This document shows positions 1 to 6,788 of a stretch of DNA of 64,000 nt, one piece after another. The position numbers were made by a program, and so were the translations under genes. The stretch comes from Sulfurivermis sp040755915. Its GTDB lineage: Bacteria > Pseudomonadota > Gammaproteobacteria > Thiohalomonadales > Thiohalomonadaceae. Location: NCBI GenBank assembly GCA_040755915.1, contig JBFLWM010000041.1:1-64000 (forward strand). The letters run 5' to 3'. The notes beneath the pieces are model-generated. The model saw only the letters and a list, made by a program, of their open reading frames with translations. It ran no database searches and was not told the DNA's origin. Every line of letters starts with the position of its first letter. Position 1 is the first letter of the stretch.

Positions 1-8
1 CGCCAAAC

Positions 9-24
9 GCGGCCAAAAGGCCGC
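9..24. terminator. GC-rich hairpin at window edge
   Basis: A perfect inverted repeat, GCGGCC-AAAA-GGCCGC, lies at the window start. A second perfect hairpin (ACCGGC-CTT-GCCGGT) follows at 39-53. Neither has a clear T tract, so they could mark the end of a gene lying upstream of the window or simply be intergenic palindromes. Confidence 0.3.
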
Positions 25-96
25 AGGGATGAGCAAATACCGGCCTTGCCGGTGCGATTCGGCGCGTGATGACTCGCTGGGAGCGACGATTTTCTC

Positions 97-663
97 ATGG
101 TTGGTTACTTATTCAGAGCATCCCTAAATGAGAGGTTCTTTTCGGATACGGTAGTTATCTCCACTCGTGATGATACCGATGATTCCCTCTATGCAATTCT
201 CGTTCGTGTGCTTGAGTTGTTTAGGGTCGCATTCCGTCGATCGATACCATTGAGGGGCGGGGTTGCATTTGGGTCTTGGTTTGAGCTCAATGAGAATGGT
301 AGAGAGCTTTTCACTGGTGATGCGCTTCTTCGTGCTTACGAGTTGGGGGAGTCTCAGCAGATGATCGGCATCTGTTTGTGTGACGTTGTGCGGCAACGGT
401 TTATGGGGCGCCCGCTGTTTTCGTTTCCCTCGGGTGCGGTTGTGATCAAGGATTACCCGGTGCCCCTTAAAAAAGGCGTGAGATCGAATCGCGCAGTTCT
501 AAATTGGCCGGCGATTTGTGAGCAAGAACTGAAGATGCTTAAGGAGTTAGTGCCAGTAAGGCTGGCGCAGCATTTCTATGCATTCGGGAAGCCTGAAACT
601 CTGCCAGAAGAGGTTATGGTCAAACACGAAAATACTATCGAGTTCCTAAAGTGTGTTGGCTAG
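97..663 (+). CDS. Nucleotide-cyclase-like hypothetical protein, probably N-terminally truncated
   Basis: The 188-residue product resembles the second half of a class III nucleotidyl cyclase homology domain. It has FSDTVVIST near residue 15, LRGGVAFG near residue 53, and a GDALLRAYELGESQQ segment near 75-90, in the order found in cyclase-like proteins of unknown function. The usual first beta-strand with the metal-binding Asp, which should precede FSDT by some 40-60 residues, is absent. Two consecutive in-frame TGA codons at 67-72 prevent upstream extension, and no good Shine-Dalgarno sequence precedes the ATG. The gene is visibly less GC-rich than the core genes. It is probably an accessory gene or a 5'-truncated remnant; catalytic activity is unlikely. 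The family assignment is by pattern recognition only. Confidence 0.6.
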   Translation: MVGYLFRASLNERFFSDTVVISTRDDTDDSLYAILVRVLELFRVAFRRSIPLRGGVAFGSWFELNENGRELFTGDALLRAYELGESQQMIGICLCDVVRQRFMGRPLFSFPSGAVVIKDYPVPLKKGVRSNRAVLNWPAICEQELKMLKELVPVRLAQHFYAFGKPETLPEEVMVKHENTIEFLKCVG

Positions 664-745
664 CAATGCGCTGCACTAGGACAAAATTACTCGCTAGCGC
701 TCGCAATTATGCCTGTGAACGCAAGCGTTATACGGCACAGCTACC

Positions 746-1399
746 ATGGATACGCACCTGACAGCTTTGGTAGAGCTTTCCGATACGCACGGAGAGCGGG
801 GACGGAAATTGTTCACCGCGTGTAGCGCTGAACTCTTTCCTTGCGATGCCCTGGCTTTTGCTGTTCTTGAACGCTCGCTGAACTTATTGAAGGGCTTCAC
901 TCTCTTGCTTTCGCACAGTGGCTACACAGCTGGGGTCGGTTTGCTTCGAATGCAACTCGACAATGTTCTCCGGTTCCATGCTGTAGTAACGTCAGCCGAA
1001 CCACACGGCATTGCCAATGAGCTTTTTCATGGAGTGCAACTTCGCACTCTGAAAGATCGCGCCGGGAAAAAAATGACTGACGCCAGGCTTGTCGAGTTGC
1101 TGGCGGAGAGAAACCCATGGGTCAATCACGTATACACGCTTGCGTGTAGATATATTCATTTATCCGACCAACATCTTCAGCATTTTCTCCTGCGTTCAAA
1201 GAAGAATTGCGAAGGAATGAGAGATTTTGCGATAGGAAATGACGATGAACATATTGAACCAGAGCACAAGTCTCAGTTGATTAATGCGTTTGCTGTGGTA
1301 ACCAGCGGCGTTCTCGAGCTCGTGGATCAATGGAGCACTGTCCGTCATACACACGGAACAAATGAGCAACTCAAAGAACGGTTTCCAAATACCGTATAA
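746..1399 (+). CDS. Hypothetical helical protein
   Basis: The 217-residue product is not recognised. It looks soluble and largely alpha-helical, with a conserved-looking core around residues 40-80 (LLSHSGYTAGVGLLRMQLDN) and a segment NHVYTLACRYIHLSDQH near 125-142, somewhat like helical proteins of abortive-infection or DUF5677 type, but this resemblance is weak. No signal peptide or membrane segment is seen. Base composition is lower in GC than the housekeeping genes, as for the preceding gene, suggesting acquired DNA. The 82-bp gap upstream carries small inverted repeats but no convincing integron attC site. Confidence 0.6.
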   Translation: MDTHLTALVELSDTHGERGRKLFTACSAELFPCDALAFAVLERSLNLLKGFTLLLSHSGYTAGVGLLRMQLDNVLRFHAVVTSAEPHGIANELFHGVQLRTLKDRAGKKMTDARLVELLAERNPWVNHVYTLACRYIHLSDQHLQHFLLRSKKNCEGMRDFAIGNDDEHIEPEHKSQLINAFAVVTSGVLELVDQWSTVRHTHGTNEQLKERFPNTV

Positions 1400-1483
1400 A
1401 TCTGCGCTCAACAGGGGCTGAGCGGGAACGTGGGAGTTCAGGGTCAGAGTAACAACTCGCGCTCGAAGTTAAAGGAGCATGCA

Positions 1484-1780
1484 ATGCCGAAATTTTCCTG
1501 GTACTACCCCGAAAAACGCCACCTGACCTGGGGCGAAACGCGCAGGCAAGGCAAATGGCGTTTTGTGGTTTTCAATGGCGTCATCCGCTGGGGGCTGCCG
1601 ATGTTCCTGGTGATGGCGTGCGCCCCGGTCTATTTCGGCTTACCGTATCGGGCAGAGCCGGCCGGTTATTACTGGGTCTGGCAGTCGCTGCTCTGGATGG
1701 CGGCGGGGGCGTGTTATGGCCTTGGCGTGTGGCTGACGTCTGAGCGATGTTTCCTGAAACATCAGCCGGTATCTTCTTGA
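1484..1780 (+). CDS. Small two-helix membrane protein
   Basis: The 98-residue product starts at the ATG at 1484, which has a strong Shine-Dalgarno (AAAGGAG at 1471-1477). An in-frame ATG at 1430 lacks one. After a basic, aromatic N-terminus (MPKFSWYYPEKRHLTW), two hydrophobic stretches lie near residues 29-50 and 62-80, and a short polar tail ends with a Cys-Phe-Leu-Lys segment. No family is recognised. The stop lies just before the repeat region at 1830-2090. It is likely an inner-membrane protein of unknown role. Confidence 0.6.
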   Translation: MPKFSWYYPEKRHLTWGETRRQGKWRFVVFNGVIRWGLPMFLVMACAPVYFGLPYRAEPAGYYWVWQSLLWMAAGACYGLGVWLTSERCFLKHQPVSS

Positions 1781-1850
1781 GCGTAACTTTCATTCGTCCC
1801 GTCGAGTGGTCTTGGTCGGCTCAGCATGACAGGGCAGAGGAACGAAGCCC

Positions 1851-2086
1851 GGCATGCCCCGTGCCGATGCGTTGGGCTTTCTTCGTCAGCGCCAACCTAC
1901 CTCAAGCCCGGCATGCCCCGTGCCGATGCGTTGGGCTTCCTGCGTCAGCGCCAACCTGCCTCAAGCTCAATATGCCCAGTGCCGATGCGTTGGGCTTCCT
2001 TCGTCAGCGCCAACCTACCTCAAGCCCAACGTGCCCAGTGCCGATGTGTTGGGCTTCCTGTGTCAGCGCCAACCTACCAAGGGCTC
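1851..2086. repeat. 59-bp direct tandem repeat, four copies
   Basis: Four head-to-tail units of exactly 59 bp start at 1851, 1910, 1969 and 2028. Each carries GCCGATGCGTTGGGCTT (at 1863, 1922, 1981 and 2040, the last with one change), then GTCAGCGCCAACCT. Read on the minus strand each unit contains GGTAGGTTGGCGCTGACG followed by AAGCCCAAC, a GTAGG-ended imperfect palindrome like the other REP-type repeats of this window. Overlapping ORFs in several frames reflect the lack of stops in the unit and are not genes. The fourth copy decays after about 50 bp. Confidence 0.85.
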
Positions 2087-2129
2087 CGGTTGATATCAGG
2101 GAGGCGGCCATCATGATGAAAGACATCCC

Positions 2130-2678
2130 ATGGTGAACGTCAGATTCGCTACCGCAGATGACCATGCTGCCGTCCGGGCGGTCCATGCGAGGGCCTTCGG
2201 CCTCACAGAGGGACCGGAGATCGTCAGCCTGGTCGAGGGCTTGCTCGCTGATGCGACGGCCAGGCCGCTGTATTCGCTGGTGGCTGAGCGTGGTGGCGAG
2301 GTGGTAGGCCATGTGCTGTTTACCGCGGTAGGGATTCAACCGGCCGATCCGGATGTTTCCGCCCAGATCCTCGCGCCGCTGGCGGTTGTGCCGCAGGCGC
2401 AGGGCAAGGGCGTCGGCGGCGCGCTGGTCAAGGAGGGGCTGCGATGGCTGGCAGCGGCGGGGGTCGATCTGGTCTTCGTCCTGGGCTATCCCGACTATTA
2501 TTCCCGCTTCGGATTCCGTCCGGCGCGGGCGCTGGGTCTGGCCGCGCCGCATCCCATCCCCGCCGGGCATGACGACGCCTGGATGGTGATGGAGTTGAAG
2601 CCGGGCATCATCGGCCGGGTGCGCGGCACGGTGCGGTGTGCCGATGTGTTGAACGCCCCGCAGCATTGGCGGGCATAG
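2130..2678 (+). CDS. GNAT family N-acetyltransferase (YhbS-like)
   Basis: The 182-residue product has a complete GNAT fold. The acetyl-CoA pyrophosphate loop is visible as VVPQAQGKGVGGAL around residues 90-104 (Q/RxxGxG/A type). The C-terminal YPDYYSRFGFRPARALGL segment (about 130-147) is characteristic of the YhbS-like subgroup (COG3153), which acetylates small molecules or protein N-termini by transfer from acetyl-CoA. The substrate cannot be deduced. The gene stands alone between the tandem repeat and the TRIC-type channel gene. The product is probably cytosolic. Confidence 0.85.
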   Translation: MVNVRFATADDHAAVRAVHARAFGLTEGPEIVSLVEGLLADATARPLYSLVAERGGEVVGHVLFTAVGIQPADPDVSAQILAPLAVVPQAQGKGVGGALVKEGLRWLAAAGVDLVFVLGYPDYYSRFGFRPARALGLAAPHPIPAGHDDAWMVMELKPGIIGRVRGTVRCADVLNAPQHWRA

Positions 2679-2857
2679 GAGGCTACGGCAGCACGCCGGG
2701 GGAAGAACGCCTTCGTGCGGAATGCTATGCTTGCGCGCCTGCTTGCGGCGCAACCTTACCCGCCTGCAATTCCTTTTTCGGGTGCTGAACATGGCCGCGG
2801 CTCTCCCTCCCGGGGGAGCGGCCGGCAGCATCCCTATCCATTCCTTCCGGAGGCATC

Positions 2858-3463
2858 GTGTTGTTGTATTACCTGGATCTGGCCGGTGTGGCGGTGTTTG
2901 CCGCGAGCGGCGTGTTGGCGGCGCGGGATCGGGATCTGGACCTGCTCGGCGTGTTGATGGTGGCGACGCTGACGGCCATCGGCGGCGGCACCCTGCGCGA
3001 CCTGCTGCTGGACCGGCATCCGATCTTCTGGATCGTCGACACCTGGTATCTGATCGTCATCATCGTCGCCACCCTGGCGACCATCATCTACCTGCGCCTG
3101 CGTCCGCCGCCGGGCAAGAGCTTTCTGGTGGCTGACGCCCTCGGCCTGGCGCTGTTTGCCCTGTCGGGCGCCAAGCTCACCCTGGCGGCGGGGTATTCAC
3201 CGCTGATCGTGGTGCTGATGGGAACCATGACCGGCGTCACCGGCGGCGTGCTGCGCGACGTGGTCACGGCGCGGATCCCGCTCATCATGCAGAAGGAGAT
3301 TTATGCCACCGCGGCGATCGCCGGCATCGTGGCGTATCTCGTGCTGCAATCCCTGGGGGTTGCACCGGCACTGGCCTTCACCAGCGGCATCGTCGTCGTG
3401 GCGGTATTGCGCGTGCTGGCGATCCATTGGGGACTGAATCTGCCGGTATGCCGCAGGCGCTGA
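2858..3463 (+). CDS. TRIC-family cation channel (UPF0126/YicG-like membrane protein)
   Basis: The 201-residue protein has about seven hydrophobic helices arranged as two repeats, each with a glycine-rich motif: GGGTLRDLLLDRHP near residues 47-60 and TGGVLRDVVTARIP near 127-140. This duplicated G-G-x-x-R-D signature is that of prokaryotic TRIC channels (UPF0126), homotrimeric monovalent-cation channels of the inner membrane. The GTG start at 2858 is preceded by TCCGGAGG at ideal spacing and is preferred over upstream alternatives. The physiological role in bacteria is poorly known. The gene is followed by the nirS promoter region. Confidence 0.88.
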   Translation: MLLYYLDLAGVAVFAASGVLAARDRDLDLLGVLMVATLTAIGGGTLRDLLLDRHPIFWIVDTWYLIVIIVATLATIIYLRLRPPPGKSFLVADALGLALFALSGAKLTLAAGYSPLIVVLMGTMTGVTGGVLRDVVTARIPLIMQKEIYATAAIAGIVAYLVLQSLGVAPALAFTSGIVVVAVLRVLAIHWGLNLPVCRRR

Positions 3464-3670
3464 CCGGGCGGTTTTGCTTTCCGTCTTCCCTGCCGCTGTT
3501 TTTGCCATAGGTTTTGATTATTCCCGACCTCCGCGTCCGCCGGCGTGCCTCCGTGACGTCATCTCCCCGGCAATGCCCGTCAGGTGGATGCGCCTTGCGT
3601 AAACGCACAAAGCTGCGGCGAATTACATCGTGAAAGCCGATATCTGAAATCGTGAAAAACGATGCGCAAA

Positions 3671-3721
3671 TTGAGGTGAATCAAGCGTTTATTGCGAGTT
3701 TTTATACTTGATTCGCGTCAA
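3671..3721 (+). promoter_or_regulatory. Two FNR/DNR-type boxes upstream of nirS
   Basis: Two 14-bp sites match the FNR/DNR/NNR consensus TTGAT-N4-ATCAA with one mismatch each: TTGAGGTGAATCAA at 3671-3684 and TTGATTCGCGTCAA at 3708-3721. Their centres are 37 bp apart and they lie 123-136 and 86-99 bp upstream of the chosen nirS start. Crp/FNR-family regulators sensing anoxia or NO are the established activators of nirS, so regulation by such a protein is likely; the regulator itself is not in the window. Confidence 0.7.
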
Positions 3722-3806
3722 GGAGGCCGTTGTTCCGCAGCGCCCAACATTGCCCCCGCATTACCTGTTGTTATTCATAAATCACACGCAATGTCTCGGG
3801 GGTTGT

Positions 3807-5528
3807 ATGCAAATACCTGGAAAGAAATGGCGGCACATCGGTGCGCTTGGCGCGGTCCTTGGTCTGGCTTCCTCCATGGTCCTGGCGGCCAGCAATCATG
3901 TACCGGAAACGGAGGCGCGCTATCAGGGGGCGCCGCTGTCGATGCAGAACGGTGACGGCAAGGACACGGGGCCGAAGGCGCCGCCGATTACCGAAGCGGA
4001 GTTCGTGCGCGCCAAGCAGATCTTTTTCGAACGCTGCGCCGGCTGCCACGGCGTGTTGCGCAAGGGCGCCACGGGCAAACCACTGACGCCGGATATCACG
4101 CTGGCCAAGGGCACCGATTACCTCAAGGCCTTCATCGGTTACGGCTCGCCGGCCGGCATGCCTGCGTGGCAGACCAACGGTGTGCTGAATGCCGCCGAGG
4201 TGGACATGATGGCGCGCTTTCTGCAACACGAGCCGCCGACTCCGCCGGAGTATGGTCTGGCAGAGATGAAGGCGAGCTGGAAGGTGCATGTTCCACCGGA
4301 GCAGCGACCGACCAGGAAACTGAACCAGCTCGATCTCGACAACGTCTTCTCCGTCACGCTGCGCGATGCCGGCCAGATTGCGTTGATCGATGGCGCGAAG
4401 AAGAAGGTGATCTCCATCATCGACACCGGCTACGCGGTGCACATCTCCCGCATCTCGGCGTCGGGACGCTATCTGTTCGTCATCGGGCGTGACGCCAAGA
4501 TCGATCTGATCGATCTGTGGATGAAGACGCCGGCAGTTGTGGCCGAGATCAAGGTCGGCATGGAGGCGCGCTCGGTGGAGACCTCGAAGTTCAAGGGCTA
4601 CGAGGACAAGTACGCCGTGGCCGGAACCTATTGGCCGCCGCAGTTCGTGATCATGGATGGCGATACGCTGGAGCCGCGCAAGATCGTCAGCACCCGCGGC
4701 ATGACTGTTGATACCCAGGAATATCATCCCGAGCCGCGCGTGGCCGCCATCATCGCCTCGCATGAGCATCCGGAGTTCATCGTCAACGTCAAGGAAACCG
4801 GCAAGGTGTTGATGGCCAATTACGAGGACATCGACAATCTGAAGCTGACCGAGATCGGGGCAGCGCGCTTCCTGCACGACGGCGGCTGGGATGCGTCACA
4901 CCGCTATTTCATGGCGGCGGCCAACGCGTCCAACAAGATCGCCGTAATCGACTCCAGGGAGCAGAAACTGGCGGCACTGGTGGATGTCGGCGCCATTCCG
5001 CATCCGGGGCGCGGTGCGAATTTCGTCGATCCGCAATTCGGCCCGGTGTGGGCCACCGGCGATCTGGGGGATGAGGGCATCGCAGTGATAGGCACCGATC
5101 CGGTCAGGCACAAGGAGCAGGCCTGGAAGGTGGTGCGCACGCTGAAGGGGCAGGGTGGTGGCTCGCTGTTCATCAAGACCCATCCCAGGTCCGGCAATCT
5201 GTATGTGGACACCACCCTGAACCCGGATCCGAAGATCGCCCAGTCGGTGGCCGTGTTCGATATCAACCACCTGGACAAGGGCTATCAGGTATTGCCCATC
5301 GCCGAGTGGGCCGGACTGGGTGATGGGCCGAAGCTGGTGGTGCAGCCGGAGTTCAACAAGGCAGGTGACGAGGTGTGGTTCTCGGTGTGGAACGGCAAGG
5401 ATCAGAAGTCGGCGCTGGTGGTGGTCGACGACAAGACCCGGACGCTCAAGGCGGTGATCAAGGATCAGCGCCTGGTCACCCCCACTGGCAAGTTCAACGT
5501 CTACAACACGCAACACGACGTCTATTGA
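3807..5528 (+). CDS. nirS: Cytochrome cd1 nitrite reductase (NO-forming)
   Basis: NirS reduces nitrite to nitric oxide in the periplasm, the committing step of denitrification, taking electrons from c-type cytochromes or azurin. From the ATG at 3807 the product is 573 residues, a normal length. It has an N-terminal signal peptide (hydrophobic GALGAVLGLASSMVLAAS), a c-haem site CAGCH near residue 79, and the eight-bladed d1-haem propeller. The strongly conserved YHPEPRVAAIIASHEHPE segment carries the two active-site histidines. In-frame codons upstream of 3807 lack a leader and are ignored. No nir maturation genes (nirE, nirF, nirJ and so on), nor genes or nos genes lie nearby, so d1-haem synthesis must be encoded elsewhere if the enzyme is functional. 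Confidence 0.96.
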   Translation: MQIPGKKWRHIGALGAVLGLASSMVLAASNHVPETEARYQGAPLSMQNGDGKDTGPKAPPITEAEFVRAKQIFFERCAGCHGVLRKGATGKPLTPDITLAKGTDYLKAFIGYGSPAGMPAWQTNGVLNAAEVDMMARFLQHEPPTPPEYGLAEMKASWKVHVPPEQRPTRKLNQLDLDNVFSVTLRDAGQIALIDGAKKKVISIIDTGYAVHISRISASGRYLFVIGRDAKIDLIDLWMKTPAVVAEIKVGMEARSVETSKFKGYEDKYAVAGTYWPPQFVIMDGDTLEPRKIVSTRGMTVDTQEYHPEPRVAAIIASHEHPEFIVNVKETGKVLMANYEDIDNLKLTEIGAARFLHDGGWDASHRYFMAAANASNKIAVIDSREQKLAALVDVGAIPHPGRGANFVDPQFGPVWATGDLGDEGIAVIGTDPVRHKEQAWKVVRTLKGQGGGSLFIKTHPRSGNLYVDTTLNPDPKIAQSVAVFDINHLDKGYQVLPIAEWAGLGDGPKLVVQPEFNKAGDEVWFSVWNGKDQKSALVVVDDKTRTLKAVIKDQRLVTPTGKFNVYNTQHDVY

Positions 5529-5536
5529 CGGGTGCG

Positions 5537-5566
5537 GGGTGGGGCCGCAGGCCCCACCCTTGCTTC
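5537..5566 (+). terminator. Probable terminator of nirS
   Basis: Immediately after the nirS stop, GGGTGGGGCC-GCA-GGCCCCACCC forms a perfect 10-bp stem with a 3-nt loop, followed by a short T-rich stretch (TTGCTTCC). The U tract is weak but the stem is very stable. Confidence 0.6.
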
Positions 5567-5707
5567 CTGCCTCCGGTCCGACAGGACATGCGGCGTGACG
5601 TCGTGCGTGCTGACGCCGGGATCGCCGCGTGGCAAAATACACATGCAGCACGCCAGTCATGCTGCATACTGCCACTGCGCGCGTCATTCCGGACCAGCAC
5701 CTACTGC

Positions 5708-6781
5708 ATGCCCCGTCTCCTCGCTGCCATCTCCGCCCACGGCTACGGCCATCTCGCGCAAACCGCGCCGGTGCTGAATGCGCTGCGCGCACAGCTGCCT
5801 GAACTGCAGTTCACGGTGCGCTGCGGTCTGCCGCAGGAGGTGCTGGCGCGGCGCATCGCCGGGCCGTTCGTGCACCAGCAGGCAGAGGACGATTTCGGCA
5901 TGGTGATGCACGATGCGCTGGCGGTGGACGTGGCGGCGAGCGCGGCGCGCTATGCGGCGTTCCATCACGACTGGGAGCGGCGCGTTGAAACAGTCGCGCG
6001 CGAGCTGGAGCAGGCAGCGCCGGATCTGATCCTGGCCGACATTCCCTATCTCACCCTGGCGGCGGCGGCGCGTGCCGGTATTCCCGCCGTGGCCATGTGC
6101 TGCCTCAACTGGGCGGACATCTACGGCTATTACTGTCACGCGCTGCCCGAGGTGGGACGCATCCGCGCGCAGATGCTGGCGGCGTACAACAGTGCGGCCG
6201 TGTTTCTGCGCACCGAGCCGGCGATGCCGATGCCCGGCCTCGACAATCTGCACGACATCGGGCCGCTGGCGCTGACGGGGAACGCACGGCGCGAGGCGAT
6301 CGATGCGCGCTGCGGGCTGGCCGCCGATGAGCGGCTGGTGCTGGTGGTGATGGGCGGCATCGCCTTCCGCCCGCCGCTGGAACGCTGGCCGGTAACGCCG
6401 GGGGTACGCTATGTGATGCAGCGCGACTGGCAGCCGCGGCGCGGCGATGTGCTGATCCAGGAGGAACTCGGCCTGCCGTTTGCCGATGTGCTGGCCTCGT
6501 GCGACGCGGTGCTGACCAAGCCGGGCTACGGCACCTTCGCCGAGGCGGCCTGCGCCGGGGTGCCGCTGCTGTATGTGCCGCGGGTGGACTGGCCGGAGGA
6601 GCCGTGGCTGGTGCGCTGGCTGGAGCGGCAGGTGCCCTGTGCCGAGGTGCCGCGCGAAGAATTCGATCGCGGCGCTTTCCTGCCGCGTTTGCAGGCACTG
6701 TGGCAGCCGCCGCGTCCGGCGGCCTGCGCCGCAAGCGGCGTACTGCAGGCGGCGGCACTGCTGCGGGCGCGTCTGTCATAA
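5708..6781 (+). CDS. GT-B-fold glycosyltransferase-like protein
   Basis: The 357-residue product begins with SAHGYGHLAQTAPVLNALR (residues 8-26), the glycine/histidine-rich first loop of GT-B enzymes such as MurG/UGT-type transferases. The C-terminal half carries LVVMGG near 214-220 and KPGYGTFAEAACAGVPLLYV near 270-290, the usual nucleotide-sugar-binding region. It has no membrane segment or signal peptide, so it is cytosolic or membrane-associated. The ATG at 5708 starts the homologous region; longer in-frame readings overlap the end of nirS. The CLC gene starts 7 bp after the stop, suggesting cotranscription. Donor and acceptor are unknown. Confidence 0.75.
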   Translation: MPRLLAAISAHGYGHLAQTAPVLNALRAQLPELQFTVRCGLPQEVLARRIAGPFVHQQAEDDFGMVMHDALAVDVAASAARYAAFHHDWERRVETVARELEQAAPDLILADIPYLTLAAAARAGIPAVAMCCLNWADIYGYYCHALPEVGRIRAQMLAAYNSAAVFLRTEPAMPMPGLDNLHDIGPLALTGNARREAIDARCGLAADERLVLVVMGGIAFRPPLERWPVTPGVRYVMQRDWQPRRGDVLIQEELGLPFADVLASCDAVLTKPGYGTFAEAACAGVPLLYVPRVDWPEEPWLVRWLERQVPCAEVPREEFDRGAFLPRLQALWQPPRPAACAASGVLQAAALLRARLS

Positions 6782-6788
6782 TGGGCGT

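Noticed and set aside
663..745. Possible attC between the first two genes (GCGTTATAC near 707-720)
   Set aside because: The core GTTATAC does not fit GTTRRRY and no complementary core was found after the first gene's stop or before its start.
1851..2086. CRISPR array
   Set aside because: The unit repeats along its whole 59 bp with no distinct spacers, and no cas genes are present.
1747..2136. Several overlapping plus-strand reading frames (up to 129 codons) across 1.75-2.14 kb
   Set aside because: They are produced by the 59-bp tandem repeat, which is not a multiple of three and is open in all frames; the peptides repeat PCRCVGL/PRADALGF/PVPMRWA and have no support as proteins.
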